From positions 64,805,377 to 64,869,376 of the forward strand of contig JAMXBB010000007.1 of NCBI GenBank assembly GCA_024138015.1: 64,000 bases of DNA. The letters are read 5' to 3'. Under the pieces are notes generated by a model. That model had not been told where the DNA came from and made no database searches. It was given only the letters and a program-made list of their open reading frames with translations. This stretch comes from Lumnitzera littorea. Taxonomy: Eukaryota > Streptophyta > Magnoliopsida > Myrtales > Combretaceae. The position numbers were made by a program, and so were the translations under genes. Below, one piece after another: positions 1 to 10,974 of this stretch (positions within the stretch are counted from its first letter, which is position 1; each line of letters starts with the position of its first letter).

Positions 1-970
1 TCTAAACCGAAACATGCTCGATTTTGCACGATTTCTTAAGGACCATATATTACAGAACATAATTTCATCAAAATAATATTTTTTCTACAAACTACATATA
101 AAAATATCTCAGAATAACAAAATTTATAATTTTCTAATTATATTTACTATTTTTATAAAATTACACGAGATTCGGGCTAGAAATCGGACTCACCGATTTG
201 GGTGGCTCCGGCCACCGCAGGCTACCGTGGCCTTGTCGGCCGGCCTGGGCGCTGCCACCACCGTGTGGTGGTGGTGGCCGTCCTCTCCCAGCTCCTTGTC
301 TGATGTAGGTTCTCTTTAAAATCCTTAACTACACAGTTTTTCTTATTTTTTTTATTTTCTGGATTTTCTCTCGAATTTTCAACTCTCTCTAATTTTCTCT
401 GATTTGTATCTATCCAAATGAGCTCTGTAATTTTTCCTGCTATTTATAGGGCTTTGTGGAATTTATTGTGTATTAAATGAGATGAGACAATTGCCTTATC
501 CCTTGATTTTTGGCTTTTATGTTGGCTTATTCTAACTGGCCGAATTTTTTCTTATTTTTCCCAACTGCCACGACCCAATTCTGGATGATTCATGACTTTT
601 CCTGATTTTTCTTGATTTTTCCTTAATTAATTATGAATTTTCTTTAAGCATTTAATATTATTTTAACACATTTCGCGTATTTTAAATAATTACGCGTATT
701 TATACTTACATGTAAATTCATATATAGTACAAATAAATATTCTTAAATATTATTTAAGTCATTTTATTATTTTTAGTATACATATAATCTATCTCTAGTA
801 ATTTATTAGTTGTTAGATTACATTTTTTTCCTTTTCAGTAATTAGAAATTATTATGCTTAAAATTTGAAAATTTTATAGTCTCTTATTTTATTACTTATT
901 TTCTTAAATTCACGTTTACGGGGTCATTTTTACTAATATTTCTCTCAATGGTTTATAATTCAGGCTCGAT
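1..970 (+). mobile_element. 3' part of a long LTR (family of 58684-61964), plus orientation
   Basis: The sequence runs in parallel with about 60975-61880 in the solo LTR near the right end of the window. Both have 'tttcttaagga' at the start of the match, then an AT-rich run, a short GC-richer block (about 180-300 here), a T-rich stretch and a 'tatttatag' box. The match fades near 960-970, where an oppositely oriented piece of the same LTR begins. The block at 180-300 is the most GC-rich DNA in the window and contains a 9-bp stem (254-262 pairing with 270-278). It is noncoding LTR sequence. The window starts inside it, so its 5' part is unseen. Confidence 0.65.
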
Positions 971-999
971 CGGATCTTTCAGCCGATTGAAACCTTGAG

Positions 1000-1599
1000 T
1001 GATTGGTTGTGGGGCTTACACCAAATGATCGGCTATGTTGACTAACTGGATGAGGAATTGGAGGGCATAAGATATTGGTATTGATGCATGCCGTATGCAT
1101 GAGCATAACATGTTGCATCGTTGGCAGTAAGGGTCCGGTTAGGCAAATGCATATATGATTGAAATGTTTCAGTTGTGATATACAATATTGTTTATCATAT
1201 TGTCTATATTATGTTGTTCGTTATCCACTCTCACTCAACTTCAGTAGCTGAGGGGATAAAATGTTTTATCCTTAAGTTAACTATATCGTAAAAGGCCCAA
1301 CACTAGGGGGGATATGTATACTAAAAGCGTGAATCAGAGTCAACGACTGTTATATGGAGCATGTATTAGGTCAGAGATCCTATTACTATGAAGACAATAA
1401 AGGAAAAAGTTGGTTCATATTTTGATGTAAATATTATGTTGTACACATAAGTTATAATAAAATATCCAGTTGAACTCTGATGTAGCAACCCCTTTATTAT
1501 GTAAACAAAGTTGTCTTTTGATGAATGAGTAATTGGAGTTAAGTTTTCAACAAGTATTCCTATGTGATGGTACATCCCGTACTATGTCGAGATATGACA
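1000..1599 (-). mobile_element. 5' part of the same LTR family, minus orientation
   Basis: Read on the minus strand, this stretch matches the first 600 bp of the solo LTR that starts at 58684. The shared landmarks are the terminal TGTCA(C/T)AT.T, here ending at 1599, the phrase 'ggataaaatgttttatcc', and the run around 1040-1100 that corresponds to 59210-59290. It is therefore the 5' terminus of that LTR in reverse orientation, joined near 970-1000 to a plus-oriented 3' fragment. Confidence 0.7.
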
Positions 1600-1770
1600 A
1601 TAATATACATGTGTTTACATATGATATGCATTATATGTATTAAATATATATAATAATAATAAATTAATATAAAATAATGAAAAATTAATTAAAAAATGAA
1701 TGGATGAGTCACCAAATAATGTAGTAGTATGGAAATAACTTAAAAACATGAGTCATAACTAGAATAATGT
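1600..1770 (-). mobile_element. Second minus-oriented fragment of the same LTR family
   Basis: The reverse complement matches about 61510-61680 of the solo LTR: 'gtgactcatcca' followed by a long A/T stretch with 'ttattattattatatgta'. It directly abuts the LTR terminus at 1599 and ends where the gypsy LTR homology starts (about 1771). It may be the sequence into which the neighbouring LTR inserted. Confidence 0.6.
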
Positions 1771-2257
1771 GGAAGGACTCTATTACACTAATCATTGATT
1801 TCTTTGATTTTACATTTGTACCCCTTTTATTATTTCTTATATATTACTTATTTTGGATAACACTCTTTTGTCTTGTCCATTTTAGGTAAGATGCCCTACA
1901 TTTCGAATATAAATACCTTTTGTAATATGTAATTGCAATCATCTTACACATCTAATATTGATTATACTTCTCCTTTTTTATGAGCTAAGTGTGTTTACTT
2001 TCCTCTTCTTACTCTTATCCTAATCTTTAAACAAGGTTAGGTGGCGAGTGACCTTACCAAGCTACATGTGCATCATATCAAGTTAACTTTGTAAGTCTAC
2101 AAAGTTTTGTTAGTATGTCATATCCTTAGAATTGTTCATGGTTTTACTTGTTCATCTCGTTTACTTATTCCCCATTTTCACATTTCATCACCCTTCATTT
2201 CAAGCTTAGACCTACCTAGATACTGCTGCCCTTATTTACTTTCAGCATGGTACATCA
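1771..2257 (+). mobile_element. Truncated 5' LTR of a Ty3/gypsy element
   Basis: This stretch matches the right-hand part of the 3' LTR (about 7489-7990), beginning with 'aatcattgatttcttt' in both. A TATAAATA box lies at 1908-1915, as in the 3' LTR at 7631-7638, followed by a T/C-rich U5 segment. The 3' LTR is 923 bp, so roughly 430 bp is missing at the left, where fragments of another LTR family stand. The LTR end is placed at the shared 'gta.atca', three bases before the primer-binding site. Confidence 0.8.
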
Positions 2258-2260
2258 TCT

Positions 2261-2274
2261 TGGTATCAGAGCAG
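2261..2274 (+). other. Primer-binding site, initiator tRNA-Met type
   Basis: The sequence tggtatcagagcag is the standard plant retrotransposon primer-binding site complementary to the 3' end of initiator tRNA-Met. It lies three bases after the LTR end and fixes the orientation and left boundary of the internal region. Confidence 0.9.
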
Positions 2275-2955
2275 AGGTTCATTTAGGTAAGTTGTGTTTG
2301 TTGTGGTAGTGTGTTGTAGTTACATAGAAGTTAACTGTGAGTGTTTGAGTAAATAGAAGGTGTAGTAGTTTGCTATGGTTGTATACTTTGTTTTGCCCTG
2401 TTTTGAACATATGAAAATAGAGTAAGTTTCAGTTAGGTTTATTGTTCTTCGAGATAGTTGTTGTATCTATAGTTAATTTAAACTTTTGTGTATGGGTAAG
2501 TGTTTAAGTGAGTTTTTTTTTTTTTTTTTGCTTGAACGAACTATGTCTATTGTTTCATAGATTATGAGTTTATTTACTAAGTTGTTGTCGAGAGGATGAC
2601 GGATTTTAGTGTCAATATTGCCGTCGAAGATGACAACAACGATATTGTCTACCATAGATGACAACCTCAGAGCACCCCTAGAAATACAAATGAACAAATT
2701 TACAAGATGGCTGACCTTATAATCGATCTAATCAGAGCTATTCATGTATTGACCTTTTGACCTGCCGAAGCTGTGCAAAATACTCCTCAAGCTGCTTAAC
2801 CTATGAAAGGACAAATCTCAACTGGACAAGCTTAAGGTGGAGGAGTAGGAGGATGAGCACAAAGAAGGATTTACTTAGGTGATATGGATGGTAAAGAAGA
2901 AGAACAGTACAATGAGGAAGAGGAGTGAGCTCAAACACCCCAAGCACCCAGAGCT

Positions 2956-3912
2956 ATCGACCATATAAAGCTTCAAATTCCAAGCTTCGATGGTTCTAGA
3001 AATGCTGATGACTATCTAGACTTGAAAGAGAAGGTAGAGCATGTTTTTTACTATTACTAGTAAGATTCTGAGAATGTGAGGACTATTGTTATAAACTTAT
3101 TAGGTTATGACACAATGTGGTGAAAGAACTTCTAAATTATTAGGAGATGAAAAGGATATAAGGAATTTAACACTTGGCTTATGATGAAGAGAATACTTAA
3201 AAACAGATTCGTACTGGATACTTATTTACAAGATACTTTGACTTAGTTTCAAGAGCTAAGACAAGAAGGTCTAACTATTGATGAATATGTTCAGAAATTT
3301 CAAATACTCATAATTTGATGTAAAGTGGATGAATCATTAACCCGAATAGTATCTAGATTTGTCACTAGATTAAGAGGCAACATCCAAGATGTCATAGAGC
3401 TTCAACAGTTTACTTTATTAGATGAGGCTATAAGAGTAACTCGGTAAGTAGAAAGATAGAGGGGGAATAGATTGAGCCAACCTTTAATGAGTTGACTAGT
3501 CCAACCAGGCCGACCCACTCAAGGAGTTACCAAGCTTAGCAAAGTGTCGAGCTGAGTAGAAGAACGAATGTCAAAGCTAAATAGAAGGGTTGACCAACTG
3601 ATGGGACATGCCGCTGACAACTTATGGGAAGGGACAAGATTTGGGAGGAAGATGAGCCAAATCAAATGCTTTAAGTGTTAAGGGTTTAAACACATGCCTG
3701 CTCAATGTCCAAATAGAAAAACTATGATTATCAAGAGAGATGCCTCAAAGATTGAAATAGACAGCACAAATGAGGAACTAGAGGAGGAAGAGATTGAGAT
3801 TAATGCTAATTTGGTTGAGGAAGATGTGTTTGCTAAAGATTTGGACAAGCTAACTTTGGTTGTCCAATGTGCAATGAGTTTGGAACCCTCTATTAAGGAG
3901 GAGTAGAGAGAG
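2956..3912 (+). pseudogene. gag: gag pseudogene (capsid region and CCHC zinc knuckle)
   Basis: One reading frame runs from about 2956 to about 3465, interrupted only by stops. It starts with 'QIPSFDG' and contains the conserved gag helices ('TWLMMKRILKNRF', 'TIDEYVQKF'). A nucleocapsid zinc knuckle follows at 3667-3708 with spacing C-X2-C-X4-H-X4-C; the residue after the second cysteine is a TAA stop. An acidic tail rich in Glu continues to the stop at 3904. Several stops stand where the family usually has Trp or Gln. In a live element Gag packages the RNA into virus-like particles. Confidence 0.8.
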
Positions 3913-3945
3913 AATTTATTCCACATCACATGCAAGATGAAAGAG

Positions 3946-4292
3946 TAAGTATGTGCACTTATAGTAGACGGTGAAAGTTGTACTAATATCATATCAGTCG
4001 ACTTGGTTAAAAAGCTTAAGTTACTAACTAGCTCACACCCAAAGTTATATAAGTTACATTGGCTAAATGAGAAGGGGACACGACATGTCGATCAATAAGT
4101 ATTATTGTTGATTTCTATTGGAAATTACTCTGATGAAATTCTTTGTGATGTGTTACCCATGTATGCATCTCATGTGTCGCTAGGTAGATCTTGGCTTTTT
4201 GATCGGAAGGTTATGCATGATGGATTTAGGAACACCTATGTGTTTGAGAAGGATAGAAGGAAGATCACTTTGAACACTATAACATTGAGTTA
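3946..4292 (+). pseudogene. Retropepsin (protease) pseudogene
   Basis: The frame reads 'CALIVDGESCTNI', with the catalytic aspartate codon at 3967-3969. The family normally has D-G-G or D-S/T-G, so the third residue is changed to Glu. Downstream 'CDVLPMYASHVSLGRSWLFD' is the flap and C-terminal part with the hydrophobic-G-R motif. One TAA is visible at 4096-4098. The domain lies between gag and RT, as expected for a Ty3/gypsy polyprotein. Confidence 0.75.
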
Positions 4293-4479
4293 AGTTAGTA
4301 AGCTATAAGCTAAACTTGCTTAAAGACCTAAGAAGACTTTAATTCTGAGTAGAGTCGAGCTTTAAGAAGTTGTTAAGGTTGGGATGCTGACTTTTCTATT
4401 GATCAAGCGACTACTAGAGTTGAAGGAGCAGATTCAGCTACCCCTAGAGGTTAAAGAGATACTGGATGAGTATGTCAAT

Positions 4480-5240
4480 TGATTTCCTAAATAGTTGCCT
4501 AAAGGATTACCCCTTTTCAAAGGCATTAAACATTGCATTTACTTAATACCTTATGCTACCATACCAAACAAACTAGCTTATTGGATAAACTTTGAACAAG
4601 CTATTGAGCTCCAAAGATAAGTCAATGAGCTACTGGCAGAAGGATATGTAAGGGAGAGTCTTAACCCCTGTATTATGTCAGTGTTTCTTATGCCAAAAAA
4701 GGATGGTACCCAAAGTATGTGTATGGACAATAAGGTCGTGAACAAGATCACAATCAAGTATTGGTATCCTATCCCTAAGTTGGATGATCTATTGGATGAA
4801 CTAAATGGAGGTAGGGTCTTTAGTAAAATTGATTTGAAGTTTAGCCACCATCAAATTCGAATGAGGCTAAGAGGTGAGTGGAAAACTATACTTAAAATCG
4901 ACATAAGCTTTATGAGTGGATGGTAATGTCATTTGGCTTGTCAAATGCCTCAACACTTTCATGAGATTAATGAACCATGTGTTGAGAAACTTGATCAGGA
5001 AATGTATCGTAGTGTTACTATGACAACATTCTTATGTATAATGTCAACTAACCGAGTCACTCTGAGCATCTCTATACCGTACTTGATGTACTTTAAGCCG
5101 AAAGGTTATGCGGCAATTTGAAGAAGTGTTGTTTCTACCATGAGGAAGTGGTATTTCTTAGTTATATAGTCAGTGGAGACGGCTTATGAGTCAATGATAA
5201 GAAAATCCAAGCTATTGTCGAATGACCAACTCTAACCACC
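4480..5240 (+). pseudogene. Reverse transcriptase pseudogene
   Basis: The frame from about 4500 gives 'KGLPLFKGIKH', then the fingers/palm region. 'VFSKIDL' carries the first catalytic Asp at 4831-4833, followed by 'HHQIRM' and 'EWKT'. After about 4925 the frame is lost. The catalytic box is recovered in another frame near 5013-5045 as 'YYDNILMY', so the second Asp of the usual DD pair is Asn. This copy would be catalytically dead even without its stops. In active elements RT copies the RNA primed at the tRNA-Met site. Confidence 0.85.
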
Positions 5241-5429
5241 TGTGCTAAGATGAGAAGTTTTTATGGACTAATGTCCTTTTATTGAAGATTCATCAGAAAC
5301 TTCAGTGCCATTGTTGCACCCTTTATTGAGTTGATAAAGAAGAATATCAAGTTTGAGCGAGGTGAGAAAGAAGAGAGAAGTTTCATTGAAGTAAAGGCAA
5401 GATTGACTTGCCTGACTTTAAGAAAATTT

Positions 5430-5780
5430 TTTAATTTAAATGTGACACATCAGGCATTGGGATAGATGCTGTCTTAATGCAAAAAGGCTGACCAATTGCT
5501 TATTATAACGAGAAGCTGAGAGGACTTTAGTTGAACTACTCAGTGTATGACGAAGAACTCTTAGTCATTATCTAAGTGCTCTAAGTATGGCAACACTATC
5601 TATTGTCGAGAGAGTTTGTGATTTATAAAGATCATGAATCGAAGGTACCTCATAAATCAAACCAAGCCATTAAAGCAGCAAGAGCGGTGGGTTGAATTCC
5701 TATAAGGATTCAAATTTGTGATCAAATATAAACAAGGCAAGAATAGTGTAGTTGCCGATTGACAAAACATGTTATTCTTA
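5430..5780 (+). pseudogene. RNase H pseudogene
   Basis: The reading 'GIGIDAVLMQKG' marks the first catalytic Asp of Ty3-type RNase H. It is followed by 'PIAYYNEKL' and 'YDEELLVII', the latter with the catalytic Glu. Several TAG/TAA stops interrupt the frame. It directly follows RT, as in the family, and would remove the RNA strand during reverse transcription. Confidence 0.75.
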
Positions 5781-5979
5781 TCGAATTGTAGACCAAACTG
5801 TTAGGGTTTACGAGTAGCAAAGAACAATATCCTCAAGACCCTTATTTTAGTCCTATATTTGGATGATGTGCCAAAGGAAGAATAGTATATTACTATTACA
5901 TGGAAGATGGGTATCTTTTCCAAGGAGGCATGTTATGTGTGCTAACCTATTCTTTAAGATAATTACTTGTTATAGAAGC

Positions 5980-6998
5980 TTATTCTGGTGGATTGTCTAG
6001 ACATTTTGGGGAGAAGAGGATGTATGAGTTGTTGAGTAGAAGGTTCTTTTGGTCAAAGATGAAGCGAGATGTTCAATGAATTATTGTAAGTTATGTTACT
6101 TGCAAGAGGGCCAAATGCCGAGCCGAATAAGAGAAAAGCAATGCCTTGGCCCATCTCAACCTGACCTTAGATCAAGTTAAGCATGAACTTTATCCTTGGA
6201 TTGTTGAGAATTGCTTAAAGAAAAGATTCTATGATGATCATCATGGATAGATTTAGTAATATGGCACACTTTATACCTTGCTCTAAAACTAACAATGCTT
6301 TAGCTATTGCTTCTCTCATTTTGTAGGAAATTGTTTAATTATACGACGTACTGAGAAGTGTAGTCTCGGACAGAGATCCAAAGTTTCTAAGCTATTTCTA
6401 GAGAACTCTTTGGTGTCGTATGGGGATTAAACTACCATTCAACACTTACTGTCACCCCTAAACTGATGGCCAACTAGAGGTAGTCAATCGTACTTTAAGA
6501 TCATTACTTTGAGCTGTAGTAGGGAAGAATTTGACTAATTGGAATGTTTGTTTGCTTATGGTGGAATTCACTTGCAACCACACTGTATACGACACTATTA
6601 AACAAACACCCTTTGAAGTCATCTATGGCTTTAATTTAGAGCTACCCCTTGACTAAGCCCTTATACTTATGTCCGAGCAAGAAGGCCCTAACGCAAGAGC
6701 CCGAGTATAGTCGTTGCAACAAATCTACAAGAAAGTTACTTGGTAGATTGACCAAGTTGCCAAGAGAATGAGAGAAAGGAGTAAAGGAAGTAAGTCAGTA
6801 CAGTTTCAACCTAGAGATTTGGTGTAGTTTCACTTGAGCAAAGAAAGGATCCCGAAGAAAAGAAATAATAAGTTATCAACCCAAGCTAAAGGTCCCTTAA
6901 GAATACTCCAAAAGAGCAATGATAATGCCCATTGACTAGAATTACTTAAGGACTATGGGGTCTCTGATACCTTCATTATTGCTAACCTCAGCCCCTAA
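5980..6998 (+). pseudogene. Integrase pseudogene (zinc-binding, D35E core, GPF-like C-terminus)
   Basis: The N-terminal zinc region is seen near 6010-6125 ('FFWSKMKRDV' and a CX2C relic). In the core, 'VVSDRDPKFLSYF' starts at 6359 with Asp at 6368-6370, and 'QLEVVNRTLRSLL' has Glu at 6476-6478. That leaves exactly 35 codons between them, the D35E spacing. The C-terminus reads 'GPLRILQKSNDNAH' and 'YGVSDTF', the GPF/Y-type block of chromoviral integrases. In-frame stops occur at 6398 (TAG), 6458 (TAA) and 6509 (TGA), with more downstream. The frame itself is preserved across almost 650 bp. Confidence 0.85.
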
Positions 6999-7058
6999 TA
7001 GCTTGAGAGAGAATTGAGTAAAGACCAAGCAGATTTGATCCCAAATCCAAATCAATCC

Positions 7059-7067
7059 GAAGGGAGA
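7059..7067 (+). other. Polypurine tract
   Basis: gaagggaga sits immediately before the TGATAGG start of the 3' LTR. In the family this is where plus-strand DNA synthesis is primed. Confidence 0.7.
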
Positions 7068-7990
7068 TGATAGGAATGGAACTATAGGACCTTTAACTTA
7101 AGCTTAAGTGTAAGGTCTTGAGGGACTAATGAAGTAAATTCTACTATTCTAACTAACTCCTGCCAAGGCCGAACTGATCCTCACTACCGACCAACTCGAC
7201 ATATCGAGCCAAGTAACTTCTCTTCTCTTCTCTTAGTAATCGAGTACTAACTTGTAATATGCTCCATTGATAGTTTGACCCCTTGCACGTCTATTTGGCA
7301 ATGACCATACCAACCTTCAGCTCGATAATATTGGTGCCAAGAACCTCAGTACACATCCGTACCTATGTCTTCTCAAAAAGACCCCTAGGTTTGCTCAATA
7401 CCTCTACTCAACGACCTCTATCCTGACTGTACCATTTGTCTATTTCTATAAAAGCGTTTATAGTAAACTATTACCACATGTCCAATCTTACATGGAAGGA
7501 TTCTGCTATACTAATCATTGATTTCTTTAATTTTCCATTTGTATCCCTTTATTATTTCTTGTACATTACTTCTTTTGGGCAATACCCTTTTGTCTTTTCC
7601 ATTTTAAGTAAGATGCCCTAACATTTTAAGTATAAATACTCTTGTAATATATAGTTGCAATCATTTTATGCATCTGATATTGAATATACTTCTCCTTTTT
7701 CATAAGCTAAGTACACTTACTTTTCTCTTCTTACTATTATCCTAACCCTTAAATAAGGCTAAGTGGCAAGTGATCTCACCGAGCTGTTCGTGCATCATAT
7801 TGAGTTAGCTTTGTGAGTTTGCAGAGTTTCCTTGGTACGCCATATCCTTGGAATTGTTCATAGTTTTACTTATTCTTCTTGTTTGCTTATTGCGTATTTT
7901 CACATTTCGTTACCCTTCATTTCAAACTTTCTACAAACTTGGACCTACCTCGATATTGTTTCCCTTGCTTGCTCTCGATATAGTATATCA
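7068..7990 (+). mobile_element. 3' LTR of the Ty3/gypsy element
   Basis: The LTR begins TGATAGG right after the polypurine tract and ends near tagtatatca at 7990, matching the end of the 5' LTR at 2257. TATAAATA is at 7631-7638. Related LTRs without internal genes occur near 10.98-11.76 kb, 13.01-13.84 kb and 33.4-34.11 kb. The two LTRs of this element differ at many positions, so the insertion is old. Confidence 0.8.
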
Positions 7991-9320
7991 CCTAAACCTT
8001 CCGAGTATACTCTCGAGATGTTAAGTCGGTCTTTCTCTCCAAAACTTACTAAAACACACTTTTAAAGAGAGAGAGAAGCATTCAAGTAAGAATGTTTCAA
8101 ATATTTCTGTATAGTTTACAACTAAGGGAGTCACCCCTTTATATACGAGAGGTCTCTATCAATGGACGGCCAAGATCTAATCGATCTAACGGCTATTATA
8201 TAATCTCACATACCTTATTCTACCTACCCCCACTTACTAAGGTTTAATGTATCCAAACATTTCTAGAATATTCCCTACAGTAGATCTGGGCTTGGTTATG
8301 GGCTTTACATACAAGGGACCTCTTTACATAATATACAAAAGTGAAAAATGAGCTTGGGAAAGTAGCTCATGACACGTGCTCGAGCATGAACTATTGAAGC
8401 ATGGGTTTAGAAAACAAATTGAAAGCATAAGCATAAATAGACTAAGTATAAGTGCACAAAGTCTAGACATATGAGGCACAAATAGTTCATGGGTTGCCTA
8501 AACATGAGCATGTAAGTACATGGATCGCATATGGGCCTTGTTTTTAGTGTAATGTGAAAATAATGTTTAATTAGTTTTTTTTTTTGTTGATATATTACTT
8601 AATTAATGTATTTAGCTTTGTTTTAGCAAAAGTATATACGTAAAATTTGACCTATTAGTATAAATATTTTAATGATTAAATAAGATTATAATAAAAAATT
8701 TAAATTCTTATATAAATGTATCTTAAATTTTGAACTTTTTATAAATATTTAAATGGTTAAATATTAAAATAAAAACTATAAATTCTTATTTACATGTTAA
8801 TCTTCTAAAAGATGAAATGGGTAGTTTACACTAATCTTATACTTATACTAATAAACTTAACAATGAATATTAATAATTTTTTTAAATTTCATAATATATT
8901 AATTAAAATGTTGTATTTTTTCTACTTATTTGTTTATAGTTGTCATAATAGATTAAACTTTTAAAATGAAATTTAACATTTGTTAGGAAATTTATTATTT
9001 TTTGCAAAAGTAATTTTTTTAAATGGAAAGGTAATTGGTAAAGTCATATCAAATAGTAAATTAATTAATGATTTAATCAAATGTCAAATTATATATTTTA
9101 TTAATCTTATTACAAAATGAACAATCAAACCAAAATTTTTTTTATTAAGATAATGCAATTTCAAGAAATGTAAATAGGGGGAGAACATGAATATATCATT
9201 TATAAATGTTTTTTTTTTATGTTACAAATTGCGATCAATGAAATATTTATAATAAAAATACCTACACAAAGACATGCTAATCGTAATCCTCACAATGATA
9301 ACCTTCACCTTCATATGCAA
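7991..9320. other. AT-rich sequence, no gene seen
   Basis: About 8040-8560 looks like part of another retroelement LTR or a gene-flank repeat on the minus strand (see the TATA-like site). 8560-9300 is very AT-rich with short homopolymers. I find no coding signal. Confidence 0.4.
8136..8145 (-). promoter_or_regulatory. TATA-like promoter element, minus strand
   Basis: On the minus strand the site reads TATATAAAGG. A purine/pyrimidine-biased leader-like stretch follows downstream on that strand (8060-8110), with GA repeats. It resembles a plant retroelement promoter, but the element it belongs to is not resolved. Confidence 0.35.
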
Positions 9321-9336
9321 GCTCTACATCATCCTA

Positions 9337-9690
9337 CTAGATGACTGTTAGTGAATTTAAGCTATTTGTCTCCGTTTCACTATTAGTACCCAAAACCCAA
9401 GTATATGAATGATCCCCTTGGCATTTGTCCTCATCATTATTCCAATCCTTCAAGCACACATATGCTTTAATGATTTGGGGATTGAATGAAAGGCAGTAAA
9501 GGTTAAGAGCTTGCCGCCTAAACAAAAAAATGACTCAGATGAGATTGTCAAAACTAAAGGTACCAAACTATAAGGGAAAAGATCAACATCACATGTGACT
9601 TAGTCGACCACCAAGTGAAAACATTGAAATTATCCTTTCCATTCTCGTTGTCCTTCATTTCCACCCATAGCTGCATCTCATATACTAGTA
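9337..9690 (-). pseudogene. hAT-family transposase C-terminal (dimerization domain) remnant
   Basis: Read on the minus strand from about 9685, one frame gives 'EMKDNENGKDNFNVFTWW', the E...F..L.WW segment that opens the hAT C-terminal dimerization region. Further on, a second frame gives 'ESFFCLGGKL', matching the conserved S-x-S-x-F-S-x-G-G-R block. A frame change then leads to 'NPQIIKAYVCLKDW', matching the terminal P..VEALIC..DW segment. At least one frameshift and several stops separate these pieces. Only the C-terminal end was recognised. The upstream transposase core and the terminal inverted repeats were not. Confidence 0.7.
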
Positions 9691-10577
9691 GCTCACAAAA
9701 TTCTAAGCTAAAATGTTGCTCTTGGCATCTCTACTACTTCTTGTAATCTATTTGCTTCTTTTAGAATGTATATCGTTTGATTGACTACTAGGTTATGGTG
9801 GTTAGGATGAAAGTTTCAATCTTTGCTTATAGAAAGTGTACAAAGATTTGAGCATATTTTGGACCTCAACATTAAGCGTAAGTACTTGATATTCAACATT
9901 TTCTACCTTAACATTTTGGTAGAATTCTTAGAGGAGATTATGGGTGGCAGTAAACTTATGACTACATCAAGCATCGATGTCACATATAAGAGGAAAGGAA
10001 ATAAACTAGCGTAATTCTTGAGTTTTTCAATTATACCCTTCATAGTAGACCAAAGGACGTAAACTATGATGTTGTAATAACATATCCAATATGTCAACAA
10101 GGTTGGGCAATATGAGGTTGCTTGTAGGTTAGTAGGAGCTAGACACGTTTTTTATTACCATTAGGAAGGCCATTAAGATTGCCTTCATTCTTTTTCATAT
10201 CTTTCAATCCCTCTCTCTTATTTGATCAAGGGTGATTTCGGGGTTAAATGATCAGAATATGTTGTAGACGACATACAAACCGTTCTCAACCTCATGTTTA
10301 TGTAATAAATGTATATACACATATTTTCGTTATGCATTATACTTATATATATGTATTTAATATTTACTACGCTTATAAAATTCAGCTATTTTTTTTTTCG
10401 ATTATTATTTTCCTCATTTTGCATATGTTTGACTTCAATCAATTTAGGAATTTCAACAAAATTTTCAATTAACCACTTCCAACTATTATTTTTAGGAATG
10501 TTTCCACTTTGTCATGTTAATTAACACCACTTATCAATACTAAAAATCACCAAAAAAAAAGGGGAAATATAGATAGG
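9691..10577. other. Unassigned sequence, possibly upstream part of the hAT relic
   Basis: There are short open stretches on both strands (for example 9823-10014) but no recognisable motif. 10300-10560 is AT-rich with poly-T and poly-A. I see no supportable gene. Confidence 0.3.
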
Positions 10578-10974
10578 TGTAACGCCCCAAAAGGAGGCTT
10601 AGTAGGATTGCTTAAAATTTTCATATTATGTATGTACTCATAATATAAAAATTGCCTTACAAGCTAAAGGTTGTAAGACTTTGTCCAATAAGTTTTTTTT
10701 ATCATACTTAACCATTTTACATATGTCTACTTGACTATATATGTAGCTATAAGTAATTTAGCAATCCACAGTCCACCATAACTAATAAGAATTGGCCATT
10801 TAGACCCCTTAACCCGAACTCATGCCTAAGGACTTAAAAGCATGTCTAGGCACATTTTCTCTTCTTGACTTGCCCCTAAGGAGTCTAAACTCTTGCTTGC
10901 TTCTAATGTTCCATTTGATGAGTTAATCTCAACTTCATTTTTATCAAAGGTCACGAATTGCCAACTTAAGGGAG

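Larger units (their letters stand above)
2258..7067 (+). mobile_element. Internal region of a decayed Ty3/gypsy (chromovirus-like) retrotransposon
   Basis: The order is gag, zinc knuckle, protease, reverse transcriptase, RNase H, integrase, so integrase comes last, as in Metaviridae. The right boundary is the purine tract gaagggaga at 7059-7067 followed by TGATAGG at 7068. About 4.8 kb is normal for a plant chromovirus. All genes carry in-frame stops and at least one frameshift in RT, so nothing can be made. The integrase C-terminus has the 'GP..IL...NDNA' block typical of chromoviruses. I could not identify a chromodomain. Assignment to chromoviruses rather than another Ty3 clade is inference. 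Confidence 0.85.

Noticed and set aside
2473..2697. Minus-strand ORF near the 5' end of the gypsy internal region
   Set aside because: It is antisense to the gag leader and includes a translated poly-A/T tract.
10248..10524. Two overlapping hydrophobic ORFs resembling membrane peptides
   Set aside because: AT-rich DNA with poly-T gives Phe/Leu/Ile-rich frames by chance; no homologous copy or context supports them.
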